Positions 8,802 through 17,902 of a stretch of DNA of 64,000 bases are shown here, piece after piece (within the stretch, counting starts at the first letter, position 1; each line of letters opens with the position of its first letter). The notes below the pieces were generated by a model that ran no database searches, was not told where the DNA came from, and saw only the letters and a list, made by a program, of their open reading frames with translations. Location of the stretch: positions 62,001 through 126,000 of the forward strand of contig CAVSAR010000007.1 of assembly GCA_963726085.1 (NCBI GenBank), given 5' to 3'. Made by a program: the position numbers and the translations under genes. This DNA is from ZC4RG30 sp963726085. Its GTDB lineage: Bacteria > Pseudomonadota > Gammaproteobacteria > Steroidobacterales > Steroidobacteraceae.

Positions 8802-9734
8802 GTGACCAACCACTTTGACAGGCGGGCCGTGCTGCGCGCCGGCATGGGCGCGGCGCTGGGCCTGGCCGGCGGGCGCAGCCTGGATGCCCTGGCTGCCGCA
8901 ACGCCGGCCGTCACGGCCCTGGGCGAGCGCCTGCACCTGATCGCCGGCGTCGGCGGCAACGTGCTGGCCCTGCAGGGCGACGAGGGCCTGCTGCTGGTGG
9001 ACAGCGGCGCGCCCACGCAGGTCAAGCAGCTGCAGTCGAACCTCAAATCGCTGGACCACGCCGCCAAGGTGCGTACCGTGATCAACACGCACTGGCACCT
9101 GGACCAGACCGGGGGCAATGACGTCTTTGGCCGGGAGGGCGCCACCATCATCGCGCACGCCAAGGCGCGCCAGCGCATGGCGACCCCGCAATACCTGCCG
9201 GCGCAGGATCGCTATCTGCCGCCGCGCAAGAAGGAAGCGCTGCCGACCAGCATCTTCCGTGTCGACGGCAAGGCCGAGTTCGGCGGTGAGAAGATCGAGT
9301 ACGGTTACCTGCTCGAGGCCCACACCGACGGTGATCTGTACGTGTACTTTCCGACGCACAATGTCCTGGCCGTCGGCGATGCCGCATCCCCACAGCAGGA
9401 CCCGGTGCTGGCCTGGTTCGAGGGCGGCTGGGTGGGTGGCCGCATCGATTCGCTGACCAAGCTGCTGGCCATTGGCAACGAGCAGACGCGCGTGGTTGCC
9501 GCGACCGGCCCGATGATTTCCCGCGCCGAGCTCAAGACCGAGCGCGATGCGCTGGTGACGGTGTTCGACCGCATGTCCGAGTCCATCCGCAAGGGCATGA
9601 GCACCGCGGACATGCAGCGCGCCAAGTTGCTCGATGGCCTGCCACGCACCTGGGCCAATCCCGACCAGTTCATCTATGACGCGCACAAGGGCATGTGGGC
9701 GCACCACAACACACTGTCGCACCAGATCGTGTAG
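8802..9734 (+). CDS. Exported metallo-beta-lactamase fold hydrolase
   Basis: 310 residues, GTG start next to the DUF1552 stop. The N-terminus FDRRAVLRAGMGAALGLAGG is a probable Tat signal. The MBL fold shows DEGLLLVDSGAP, the metal motif in NTHWHLDQTGGN, LLEAHTDGDLYVYFP and LAVGDAA. The motif reads H-x-H-x-D-Q where most zinc hydrolases have D-H, so the second metal site is changed. Substrate is unknown. Its operon position suggests it acts in the cell envelope together with the DUF1592/DUF1552 pair. Confidence 0.88.
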   Translation: MTNHFDRRAVLRAGMGAALGLAGGRSLDALAAATPAVTALGERLHLIAGVGGNVLALQGDEGLLLVDSGAPTQVKQLQSNLKSLDHAAKVRTVINTHWHLDQTGGNDVFGREGATIIAHAKARQRMATPQYLPAQDRYLPPRKKEALPTSIFRVDGKAEFGGEKIEYGYLLEAHTDGDLYVYFPTHNVLAVGDAASPQQDPVLAWFEGGWVGGRIDSLTKLLAIGNEQTRVVAATGPMISRAELKTERDALVTVFDRMSESIRKGMSTADMQRAKLLDGLPRTWANPDQFIYDAHKGMWAHHNTLSHQIV

Positions 9735-9743
9735 GCCAACATC

Positions 9744-11285
9744 ATGCGTATCCCTTTATTCCTGATCCTGGCGGCGGCTTCCACGTTCGCCAGTGCGGCC
9801 GATGTGGACCTGGCGGGGCTGATCCAGGGCGGTGATCGCGACGCGGCGCTGGCTGCGGTGCGCGCCGGCACCAATGTCAACGTTGCCCAGGGCGATGGCA
9901 CGACGCCGCTGCACTGGTCGGTGTACAAGGTCGATCCCGAACTGACGCGCGAGCTGCTCAAGCACGGCGCCAAAGCCGACGCGAAGAATACGCTGGGAGC
10001 AACACCGCTGGCCGAAGCGGCCAAGCTGGCCAATCCTGAGCTGGTGCAGTTGCTGATCAAGGCACGTGCCGACGTCAACGAGGCCAATGAAGACGGCCAG
10101 ACACCGTTGATGCTGGCGGCCCGCACCGGTTCAGTCCCGGTTGCCGACCTGCTGGTGCGCGCCGGGGCCAAGGTCAATGCCAAGGAATCCTGGCGCGAGC
10201 AGACGGCGCTGATGTGGGCCGCGGGGTCCGGCCAGGCGGACATGACGGCCTACCTGATCAAGCACCACGCTGATGTGGAAGCGCGGGCGGCGGCCAATGA
10301 CTGGCCCAACCAGGTCACGTCAGAGCCACGCGCGCAGTATCGGCCAACGGGCGGGCTGACGCCGCTGATGTACGCGGTGCGTGCCGACTGCATGGCCTGC
10401 GTGCAGTCCATCCTCAAGGCCGGAGCCGATATCCAGCGTCCCACCCCCGATGGTGTTTCGCCGTTGATGTCGGCGATCGACAACCTCAGGTTCGACATCG
10501 CCAATTACCTCCTGGACCAGGGCGCCAATCCGCACGTGGCCGACTGGTGGGGACGCACGGCGCTGTACGTGGCGGTGGACATGCGCTCGTTCAGCAACCG
10601 CTTCCTGATCGGTGCGGGCAACACGCCGGCCGAGGGCGCAGCCCCGCCAAACCAGGCCGCCGCACTGAAGATCATGCAGCGGCTGCTCGATGCGGGGGTT
10701 GATCCCAACATCCAGCTCAACATGCACCGGCCGGGCAGGGGCGGCAACAGTGGCCGCTTCACCGACGACCTGCTCACCGCTGGCGCCTCGCCGCTGCTGC
10801 GCGCCGCCGTGTCGTTTGACTCGGAAGCCATAGCGCTGTTGCTCCAGCACGGCGCCCTGGTGGACCTGCCCAATGTCATGGGCGTGACGCCGTTGATGGC
10901 CGCCTCCGGCCTGGGCGTCTCGCAGCGCGACACGCGTGGTTCGTACGGATCCGATGCGCAGGACAAGTCGATTATCGTGCTTGGCCAGCTGCTCAAGGCG
11001 GGCGCCAACATCAACGCGCGCGTGCTCGATACCGGCGGTCACACGGCGCTGATCGCGCGGCCCAGCTCCATGACCACGCGGCAGGGACAGACCGCGATCT
11101 TCGGCGCCATCAACTGGGGCTGGCCCAAGGTGGTCAAGTTCCTGCTGGACAACGGCGCGGACGTAACCGTGAAAGACGCTGCGGGCAAGACCGTCGCCGA
11201 CGCCCTGGCAGGCAAGGCCGGTGGGCGCGATTTCAAGGCGGTCGAGGAAGTCGCCACGTTGGTAAAGCAGGCCGGTGGCGCGTAG
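9744..11285 (+). CDS. Exported ankyrin-repeat protein
   Basis: 513 residues. A signal peptide (MRIPLFLILAAASTFASAA) is followed by about nine or ten ankyrin repeats covering nearly the whole protein, for example DGTTPLHWSVYKVDPELTRE, LGATPLAEAAKLANPELVQL and DGQTPLMLAARTGSVPVADL. It is the last gene of the operon, starting 9 bases after the MBL gene. Ankyrin proteins in the periplasm usually serve as binding scaffolds; the partner here may be one of the upstream operon products, which is inference. Confidence 0.9.
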   Translation: MRIPLFLILAAASTFASAADVDLAGLIQGGDRDAALAAVRAGTNVNVAQGDGTTPLHWSVYKVDPELTRELLKHGAKADAKNTLGATPLAEAAKLANPELVQLLIKARADVNEANEDGQTPLMLAARTGSVPVADLLVRAGAKVNAKESWREQTALMWAAGSGQADMTAYLIKHHADVEARAAANDWPNQVTSEPRAQYRPTGGLTPLMYAVRADCMACVQSILKAGADIQRPTPDGVSPLMSAIDNLRFDIANYLLDQGANPHVADWWGRTALYVAVDMRSFSNRFLIGAGNTPAEGAAPPNQAAALKIMQRLLDAGVDPNIQLNMHRPGRGGNSGRFTDDLLTAGASPLLRAAVSFDSEAIALLLQHGALVDLPNVMGVTPLMAASGLGVSQRDTRGSYGSDAQDKSIIVLGQLLKAGANINARVLDTGGHTALIARPSSMTTRQGQTAIFGAINWGWPKVVKFLLDNGADVTVKDAAGKTVADALAGKAGGRDFKAVEEVATLVKQAGGA

Positions 11286-11337
11286 CACCGGCCGATCAGT
11301 CGCGCCCGGCCAGATGGTCCCGGTGCATAATGCGGCC

Positions 11338-11841
11338 ATGAAAACATGTACCCGGTATTTGGTCGGTGGGGTGCTCGCCGCATTGGCAGTCCCGCTTTCA
11401 GTGCGCGCCGCGGAACCGGCACGCTGCAATGACTTGTTCGACGATGCGCAGCGCTTGGCCTGCTATGACGCGGCCTTCGGCAAGCCAGTACACGTGGGGG
11501 CCGCATCGGGCGCGCCGGCTGCGCCTGTGGCTGGGGTAGCTGCCACCGCAGCGGTCGCCGCGACCGCGGCTGCGCCCCCGGCCTCGAATGGCGGCAGTAC
11601 CTCAGGCACTGCAGCGGCGCTTCCCGACAAGTTCACGTCTTCTGTAACGGCAGTCGGCAAGGCGGCCGACGGGCGGCTCATTGTCACTCTGGCCAACGCC
11701 CAGCAGTGGCTGCAGCAGGAGCCCGACACTAGGGTGGATATCAAGGTCGGTGATACGGTCAGCCTGGCGAAGATGCTCATGGGCAACTACGGACTGACCA
11801 CGCGCTCGGGTTACCAGCTGCGCGTGAAGCGGCTGCTGTAG
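11338..11841 (+). CDS. Exported protein with RLACYD motif
   Basis: 167 residues. The signal peptide ends at SVRAAEP, followed by ARCNDLFDDAQRLACYDAAF. That cysteine pair and RLACYD signature is common at the mature N-terminus of many small proteobacterial envelope proteins of unknown role. An Ala-rich linker spans about residues 55-95. The last 65 residues (FTSSVTAVGKAADGRLIVTL onward) look like a small beta-barrel with a basic end, GYQLRVKRLL. It is probably transcribed on its own. Confidence 0.75.
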   Translation: MKTCTRYLVGGVLAALAVPLSVRAAEPARCNDLFDDAQRLACYDAAFGKPVHVGAASGAPAAPVAGVAATAAVAATAAAPPASNGGSTSGTAAALPDKFTSSVTAVGKAADGRLIVTLANAQQWLQQEPDTRVDIKVGDTVSLAKMLMGNYGLTTRSGYQLRVKRLL

Positions 11842-11886
11842 TGCCCTAGGCGGCCGGGTCAATCCACCAGCCGCCTCGTGGATTGA

Positions 11887-13833
11887 CTACAGCGCCGGTC
11901 GATTGCCCGTGAAGTAAGTCAGCGCGTAGGCCTTGAGCGTGCCGTCGGCCTGGGGCACCGCATAGGTCTTGACCACGGTACCCGCCGCCAGGCCAGCGGT
12001 CAGGGCTGCCAGCCCGCTGCTGGTGGTGATATCCACCGGGCTGATGGTCAGCACGCCATTGGTGCGATCGACCTGGTACACCAGGGTCGCGGCACCGGCC
12101 GTCGTGCTGACGTTCACTGTCACCGCATTGGTGCCGCCCGGCACAGTCATGCCAAATGCCGTGTTGGCAAACCCGGTGGCCACCGTACCCAGCGGCAGGG
12201 GAGTGGGCACCAGGATGACCATCGGTGCGCTCCAGCCATTGGCATTGACGGGGTCATTCCACCGGGCATCGCTGGCACCCCAAGGGCTGACAGCGCCGGC
12301 GGTTCCGCCAAAATTCACGCCGCCATTGGTCGCGGAGACAAAGTCATTGATCGCCGTCACGCCGCTGGTCACCAGCGTCGGATAGGCGAAGTTCCACCAC
12401 TTGAATCCACTGACCGGAGTGCCGGCGGCATCGCGGCCGTTGGCACTGGTGTTGGCGATGTAGGTCAGGGTGCGGGTGTAGTCGTCCGCTGCCGTCATGA
12501 ACCTGCGCACGAACGTAAAGCCCGTGCTGTCGGACGCCGAGATCCGGCCGTCATAGGCTGCAGTTTCGATGTCGATGGTCTGGGCCACCATCGGCACGGC
12601 CAGTGGATCCACCACGCTCGCATGAATCTTGAAACCGCGGACCAGGTTGTGGTTGGCGAGAAACGCGGTGCCGGTGCCAATGGGCGTCGCATCGGCAAGT
12701 GCGTTGCCGGGTGTCCGGAAGTAGAACTCTGTATTGGCGTCGACGCCCAGTGCCACGGGCGTACCTGTCTCACTGGCGACCACAATGAGGTTGCGCGTGG
12801 TGTCCACGTGCAGCACGTGGCCCTCGGGGCCGACGAAGACCTTGTCGAACTGGGTGCTGGCCCACATGCGCGTGGCCACGAGCGTGCCGTCCTGCTGGTA
12901 GCGCGCAGCGATGCGCACGAACTTGCCGACAATACTGGCGGACTGGCCGGAGAAATCCCGGATCACCACATGCGTCCTGGCGTCCACGTCGTAGAAGAGC
13001 GTGCCATTGGCGGCGTCGGCCAGAACCTGCAGTGACTGACCCGTAGCGACCGGGGTTTCCGGGCTCGCCGCCGGCAGCAGGGGCAGCTGCTTGGCGATGG
13101 TGATGGTCGACTTGTCCGGCGACAGGGCTGAAACCGTGCCGAACATGTGCCGCAGTACCAGGCCGGTGATGTCACGCACCGGGATGTGGCGCACGGGCCC
13201 GTTGAAGTTGATGGCCCACAGCGTCACGCCAGCGCCCGGCGGAACGTGGCCCACGATCAGCGCCGGGTGGCCAAGATCGAAATCCAGGTCCAGCGCATTG
13301 CTCTGGCCGGTGCTCACCACCAACGGGGCGGCGAAGTTGACCTTCACCGGCACGGTGCGATTCGGCGCGGCACCCTGGCCGCCCTGGATCTGGATCTGGT
13401 CGGGGGGAATCGTGGTGCCCGGAACGCCGGCAAATCCGGCTTCCGGATCGGCAGCAGCCGTCAACAGTACATCGCCGGGATTGCCGCCAATGGTAAGTAC
13501 GGCCCCGGTGTACGTGCCTACTGGCACGTTGGCGTTGCCGATGATTTCACCCAGCTGGTCAAGCGCGGCCAGGTTCACCATCGGGGCCGAGGCCGGTGCA
13601 GTGAACACGGTGATGTTGCTGCCACCGCCCTGCGGTACCAGCGCCACGCTCAATACTTTGACGCCGATTGTGGCCCAATCCTCCGAAGACGCATCGCTGA
13701 TCAGCAATGACACGGCCCCGTTCTGCGGACTGGAGTTTGAGCTCGGCGCCATGGCGTCCATGCCCGCGCCGCCACACGCGCTGAGGAGGGCCATGACGCT
13801 GAGCAACGTCAGCCGGGTTGGGTTGGAAATCAT
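11887..13833 (-). CDS. DUF4382-containing lipoprotein
   Basis: 648 residues. The signal ends in the lipobox LLSACGG, so the protein should be lipidated. The DUF4382 domain follows at about residues 40-215 (GAVSLLISDASSEDWATIGV, VKVNFAAPLVVS, LDLDFDLGHPALIV). The rest contains beta-rich repeats such as VGKFVRIAARYQQDGTLVATR, resembling DUF5666 modules. DUF4382 proteins are surface or periplasmic and poorly characterised. No operon partner is evident. Confidence 0.88.
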   Translation of the reverse strand: MISNPTRLTLLSVMALLSACGGAGMDAMAPSSNSSPQNGAVSLLISDASSEDWATIGVKVLSVALVPQGGGSNITVFTAPASAPMVNLAALDQLGEIIGNANVPVGTYTGAVLTIGGNPGDVLLTAAADPEAGFAGVPGTTIPPDQIQIQGGQGAAPNRTVPVKVNFAAPLVVSTGQSNALDLDFDLGHPALIVGHVPPGAGVTLWAINFNGPVRHIPVRDITGLVLRHMFGTVSALSPDKSTITIAKQLPLLPAASPETPVATGQSLQVLADAANGTLFYDVDARTHVVIRDFSGQSASIVGKFVRIAARYQQDGTLVATRMWASTQFDKVFVGPEGHVLHVDTTRNLIVVASETGTPVALGVDANTEFYFRTPGNALADATPIGTGTAFLANHNLVRGFKIHASVVDPLAVPMVAQTIDIETAAYDGRISASDSTGFTFVRRFMTAADDYTRTLTYIANTSANGRDAAGTPVSGFKWWNFAYPTLVTSGVTAINDFVSATNGGVNFGGTAGAVSPWGASDARWNDPVNANGWSAPMVILVPTPLPLGTVATGFANTAFGMTVPGGTNAVTVNVSTTAGAATLVYQVDRTNGVLTISPVDITTSSGLAALTAGLAAGTVVKTYAVPQADGTLKAYALTYFTGNRPAL

Positions 13834-14149
13834 GTATGCACTCCCTTGAGAAAATGGCTACCCCGCCTCGCCGCGGTGCTGGTTTACCGTGATCTGGCCG
13901 TATAACGAGCGGCAGCGCGGCCGGTTGACACATCGGGGTGACATAGCGATGAAATGAGTACATGCCGTGACAGCCAGCAGGCTACTGACAGCGCAATCCG
14001 ACAATAATCTGGGATTTGCGACACTAGGTAACGGGACGGGACGGTCGTATGAATGTGCCCAAGATCCCGTGCGATCTGAGCAGGTGCCGTACCCATGGCA
14101 AGGATAGCCGCCCGCAACATCACCGCCACCCGGACCCGGGCCCCAGCCG
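13834..14149. other. Intergenic region
   Basis: About 316 bases between the DUF4382 gene and the divergent GIY-YIG-like gene. I see no convincing RNA, hairpin or gene. It should hold the promoters of both neighbours. Confidence 0.5.
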
Positions 14150-15141
14150 ATGCTGGTGTTCGCAAGGCAGACCAACGCAAGGTCGCCGGGGGGGTTCAAG
14201 GCATACGAGGGCACGCGCAGCGTGGAGCGCAAGGCGCAACTGACGTCGCAGAGCCGTAGCGCGCTGAAAGAGCACACGCGCATTGAAGGGGAAATCTTCT
14301 ATCTCGCTTTCCCTGCGGTGACACAGGACCTGCTACTGCACCAAGAGGCGGTGCTGGAGGATGCCGCCGCCGGCAAGCTCCTCGAGATTGACGGGACGGA
14401 GCCATGGGAAGAGTACTTCGATGCCAAGGTCAGGTTGCTGTCGGAATTGATCAGGCAGTACATCAGGGGCGAAGCGCGGAATGAGGACATGTTCGCGACC
14501 ACGAAATCAAACACGGATCTGGCACTGCATGGCAGGCCATTGCGGGCGCGAAGAAACGAACTGGGCAACCGGCCCAAGCCGCGCAGTACCAGAAACCCTG
14601 CAAACACTTCGCCGGGGCCTGCACCGATTTAGGTTGGGGCCTCGGCAGGCCGAGCACTCGCGATTTCAATCCGCAGGCGCATCAGGTGTACCAGCCATTG
14701 AGCAAGGCGCAGTTGGCGCAGCATATCCGCAGGCAAAAGGGTTGGCTGATCCAGGAAGACGCCGGCGTGGATCCACACGGAGTGGCAATCTACACGCTCT
14801 CGGACCCAAGGGACCTGCGGCAGGTTCGCTATGTCGGCCAATCGCTGGCGCCGGTGCGCCGCTTCGTGCAGCACGTCAACGCCGCCCAGCTGTGGCTTCC
14901 CGACGAGGTGCCTTGGTGGTACAAATCGCCGCCGGGGCTGAGGCCGCTGCACAACTGGATCCGCGAACTGCATCGCGATGACTATCGCCTGCCGGCGATG
15001 TTCATCACTGCGCGGGTTGCATCCGTGGCCGCGGCGCGGCAGACGGAGCGAGCGCTGATTCACCATTACCTGGCCCTGGGCGCGGTGCTGCTGAATGTCG
15101 AGTCGGAAATCCTGGGCAGGCAGGTACCGCTGGGAATCTGA
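14150..15141 (+). pseudogene. GIY-YIG-like nuclease gene with one frameshift
   Basis: Two overlapping frames appear to make one protein of about 330 residues. The first part (from ATG 14150) reads to about NEDMFATTKSN. Near 14512 the coding signal moves to another frame, HGSGTAWQAIAGAKKRTGQ, continuing through CKHFAGACTDLGWGLGRPS to the C-terminal domain. That domain looks like GIY-YIG: GVAIYTLSDP, then VRYVGQS, an RFVQH segment, and a Glu in TERALIHHYLALGAVLLN where the family has its catalytic glutamate. If the frameshift is real, a separate shorter gene could start at GTG 14686. The catalytic Arg is uncertain, so activity cannot be assumed. Confidence 0.55.
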
Positions 15142-15264
15142 CGCATCCTCAAGCCCGCTTGGACGCGAGCGCCAGCCTTGTCCCGCCCTGTTTGACGTGA
15201 CCTACCCAAGTCTGGCGCGGCAAGGGTTTAAGATCCGCGCATCAATCTCGCGGAGGGCAGGGAC

Positions 15265-15633
15265 ATGGACAACGCCGTGGGCTGGTTTGAGATCTACGTG
15301 CAGGATCCTGACCGTGCCAGGAAGTTCTACGAACAACTGTTTGCGGTCAAGCTTGAGAAACTGCCTTCTTCGCGGGCAGACCTGTGGGCCTTTCCCATGA
15401 AGCCCAATGGCTCGGGTGCCAGCGGGGCGCTGGTGCATATGCCTGGTTATTCGCGTACCGGCAACAGTGTGCTGGTGTACTTTGCCTGCAATGACTGTGC
15501 GGTCGAGGCCAGTCGCGCCGTGCAGCTGGGCGGTAGGCTGCACATGGACAAGACCTCAATCGGGGAGCACGGTGCCATCGCCCTGGTCATCGACCCCGAG
15601 GGCAACATGATCGGATTGCATTCCGTGAACTAG
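15265..15633 (+). CDS. VOC-family (glyoxalase/dioxygenase fold) protein
   Basis: 122 residues with the paired beta-alpha-beta-beta-beta modules of the vicinal oxygen chelate fold. Motifs are VGWFEIYVQDPDRARKFYEQ at the start and IALVIDPEGNMIGLHS at the end. The second is the usual closing motif, where a Glu often binds metal; here the position reads IGLHS, so metal binding is uncertain. A GGAGGGCAGGG ribosome site precedes the ATG. Substrate unknown; related proteins are annotated as bleomycin-resistance or PhnB-like. Confidence 0.88.
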   Translation: MDNAVGWFEIYVQDPDRARKFYEQLFAVKLEKLPSSRADLWAFPMKPNGSGASGALVHMPGYSRTGNSVLVYFACNDCAVEASRAVQLGGRLHMDKTSIGEHGAIALVIDPEGNMIGLHSVN

Positions 15634-15646
15634 CGTACCCGCGCCT

Positions 15647-15820
15647 TCAGGCCGGCGGATCCTTGGTGCGCGTGCGCGACACGGCCATCATGATGCCCAT
15701 GCCCGCAACCACCAGGCAGATGATCGCCACATAGGTCGCGGCTATGCCTGCGACGATCAGGCCCCAGGCGATGCCCCCGACAAGCACTGCCAAACCCAGA
15801 ACGAACAAGGCGAATGACAT
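15647..15820 (-). CDS. Small two-helix membrane protein
   Basis: About 57 residues with two hydrophobic helices (FALFVLGLAVLVGGIAWGL and YVAIICLVVAGMGIMMA) and a basic tail SRTRTKDPPA. The ATG at 15820 is chosen because GGAG sits eight bases upstream; ATG 15826 or 15835 are alternatives. Function unknown. Confidence 0.6.
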   Translation of the reverse strand: MSFALFVLGLAVLVGGIAWGLIVAGIAATYVAIICLVVAGMGIMMAVSRTRTKDPPA

Positions 15821-15932
15821 GGTCATCTCCAGCATCTGGCCAAACCTGCAGCAATGCTATTCGCAGCTGCTGCAGCGGCAGATTGGACGAACACTGGAGG
15901 TGCCGTAGGTCGACGCCTACTGGAGGGAAGTC

Positions 15933-16009
15933 TGGCGCGCCCGACTGGATTCGAACCAGTGACCCCTGCCTTCGGAGGGCAGTACTCTATCCAGCTGAGC
16001 TACGGGCGC
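15933..16009 (-). tRNA. tRNA-Arg (anticodon CCG)
   Basis: The minus strand folds into a full cloverleaf. The acceptor stem GCGCCCG pairs with CGGGCGC, the D arm is AGCTCAGCTGGATAGAG, the anticodon loop reads CTCCGAA and the T arm is CTGGTTCGAATCCAG. The discriminator G is followed by an encoded CCA. Confidence 0.96.
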
Positions 16010-16063
16010 GTGCGGGAAAAGGGCGCAAAGGGTACCCAATTCGCAGCTATTCAGCCACTGGGG

Positions 16064-17044
16064 CTACAGCCAGCCCCGAATCTTGAATGCCAGGTACGGA
16101 ATGACCGCCGAAAAGACCATCACCACCACGGCGGCGGTGAATCCCCAGGGCTCGTGCGAGATGGGTATCTTGTCGAAGTTCATGCCGAAGATGGCCCCGA
16201 TGACCGAAGGCGGTAGCAGGACCACGGTGGCCACCGAGAAGATCTTCAAAATGTTGTTCTGGTCGATGTTGATCATCCCCAGCGTGGCATCGAGGATGAA
16301 ATTCAGGTTCGAGCCCAGGAAGCTGGCGTGATCGCTCATGGCCACCACGTCCTTGGACAGGGTGCGCAATCGCGTGCGCACTTCGGGAGACAGCGCAGTG
16401 GTGGACTGCTGCACGAACACGACCAGTCGCGAAAGGCTGGCCAGGCTTTCACGCGCCTTGGAGATCAACTCGCCGCTCTGTCCGGTGCGTTCCAGCAGCT
16501 TGCGGAAATCGCGGTGCGAGGGCTTGCGCTTGCCCTGCAGGGACTTGCGGTTGAACACTTCCGCGGACACCGCATCCATGTCGGCGCCGACCCGCTCGAT
16601 GACATCGGCGATACGATTGACGATGAACTCGATCAGGCCAACCAGGATCGCCGGGGCGGTGGTGTTGGTCTGCGGATGGCGTTCGGTATAGGCGGCGAAG
16701 CGCCGGAACGGCAGCGTGTCGACGTAGCGGTTGGTGACCAGGCGCGGACCCTTGAGGATGAACGTGATCTGCGCGTTTTCCGGCAGCTGGGTGTCGAGCT
16801 TGGTGACCACCGTGGCGGTGAGGTACAGCGCGCCGTCTTCTTCATAGAGGCGGCTGGAGGATTCGATTTCGCGCATCTCCTCGCGCGTCGGCACCTCCAC
16901 GCCCAGGCGCGCCTCGACGAGGCGTTCCTCTTCCACAGTGGGTTCGAGCAGGTCCAGCCAGGTGGCTTCCTCTGGCAGCGGCGCGTCATTGCTGCGATCC
17001 AGTCGCTTCAGGCCCGTCGCCGCCAGACTATAGACCGTCAGCAT
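16064..17044 (-). CDS. corA: CorA-family magnesium/divalent cation transporter
   Basis: 326 residues. The N-terminal two thirds form the cytoplasmic funnel domain with a long helix (VIERVGADMDAVSAEVF). Two C-terminal membrane helices follow, with the selectivity motif GMN in FGMNFDKIP between them. CorA works as a homopentamer importing Mg2+ (also Co2+, Ni2+) across the inner membrane. The start MLTVYSLAATG matches the family. It is a single gene between the tRNA and dsbA. Confidence 0.95.
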   Translation of the reverse strand: MLTVYSLAATGLKRLDRSNDAPLPEEATWLDLLEPTVEEERLVEARLGVEVPTREEMREIESSSRLYEEDGALYLTATVVTKLDTQLPENAQITFILKGPRLVTNRYVDTLPFRRFAAYTERHPQTNTTAPAILVGLIEFIVNRIADVIERVGADMDAVSAEVFNRKSLQGKRKPSHRDFRKLLERTGQSGELISKARESLASLSRLVVFVQQSTTALSPEVRTRLRTLSKDVVAMSDHASFLGSNLNFILDATLGMINIDQNNILKIFSVATVVLLPPSVIGAIFGMNFDKIPISHEPWGFTAAVVVMVFSAVIPYLAFKIRGWL

Positions 17045-17055
17045 TCGAGCAATGC

Positions 17056-17898
17056 CTAGTGGCTCTTCTCCGCCGCTGCCAGGTCATTGATCAGCTGGAT
17101 CAGCTGCTCAGCCCCGCCGGCCATGGCCTCGTCGGTCTGGTACTTGCCGTTGATGATGAAGAACGGCACGCTCTCCACCTTGTAGCGGCGCATCAGTTCC
17201 TCGGCGCGCTGCAGGCGGGCGTTGACCGCAAACCCGTTGTATTCGCGGTTGAAGTCCGCCTCGCTGATGCCGTTGGCCTTGGCGAACTCAAGCTGCAGGC
17301 GCTTTGACTGCGCGTCATCGGTGGCTACCAGCATGTTGCCGTGCCGATGGATTTCCTCGAATGCCTTGGGCACCAGGTCGGATTTTCCCAGCACCTGCAG
17401 CGTGTAGTACAGCCGCGCGTGGGAGCGGTGCGTCGGGCCCCACATGATGTGCTCGGCCACGAACTTCACGTAGGCGGGCTTTGTTTTTTTCCAGCCCTGG
17501 ACAAAGGGCTCCAGCGCGTAGCAGTGCGGGCATCCCAGCCAGAAGAATTCCAGCACCTCCACCTGCCCGGGTTCCGCGGCGGTGGGCTGGGCTGGCACGA
17601 CGGGCTGGTAGTGTTGCCCGGCCTTCCAGCGACCCCCGGGTAGCTGCGCGCTTTCCGGCATCGCCGCCACGCGCTCCAGCGATGCGTCTCCCGGATCGCT
17701 TTCTTCGCCGGCGGACTCCTGGGCCGCAGTGGCGGCCTTCTTGAGCTGCTCGGAAGTCACCGGGACTGTTTCAGCCGCTGCCGGGGGCTTGGCTGCCGGC
17801 GCCGCGGCCGAAGGCGGCCCGCCATCGTGGGTGCCGCAGCCTGCCAGGGTGGCGCCCAGCGCCAGTGCCAAGGCCAGGACGCGTGCGCGGATGCTCAT
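17056..17898 (-). CDS. dsbA: Thiol:disulfide interchange protein, DsbA family lipoprotein
   Basis: 280 residues. The signal ends with a lipobox (GATLAGCGTH), so the protein is probably membrane-tethered. An Ala-rich and acidic spacer precedes the thioredoxin fold at about residue 85. The active site is CPHC in EFFWLGCPHCYALEPF. The cis-proline loop appears as VESVPFFIINGKY. DsbA oxidises cysteines of exported proteins, which is useful here because many secreted products in the window, including the G8 proteins, carry conserved cysteines. It directly follows cytochrome c4. Confidence 0.93.
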   Translation of the reverse strand: MSIRARVLALALALGATLAGCGTHDGGPPSAAAPAAKPPAAAETVPVTSEQLKKAATAAQESAGEESDPGDASLERVAAMPESAQLPGGRWKAGQHYQPVVPAQPTAAEPGQVEVLEFFWLGCPHCYALEPFVQGWKKTKPAYVKFVAEHIMWGPTHRSHARLYYTLQVLGKSDLVPKAFEEIHRHGNMLVATDDAQSKRLQLEFAKANGISEADFNREYNGFAVNARLQRAEELMRRYKVESVPFFIINGKYQTDEAMAGGAEQLIQLINDLAAAEKSH

Positions 17899-17902
17899 CA
17901 CT

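Noticed and set aside
8802..9734. Beta-lactamase or antibiotic resistance function for the MBL-fold protein
   Set aside because: Motif and operon context do not match class B beta-lactamases; the metal motif ends in Gln.
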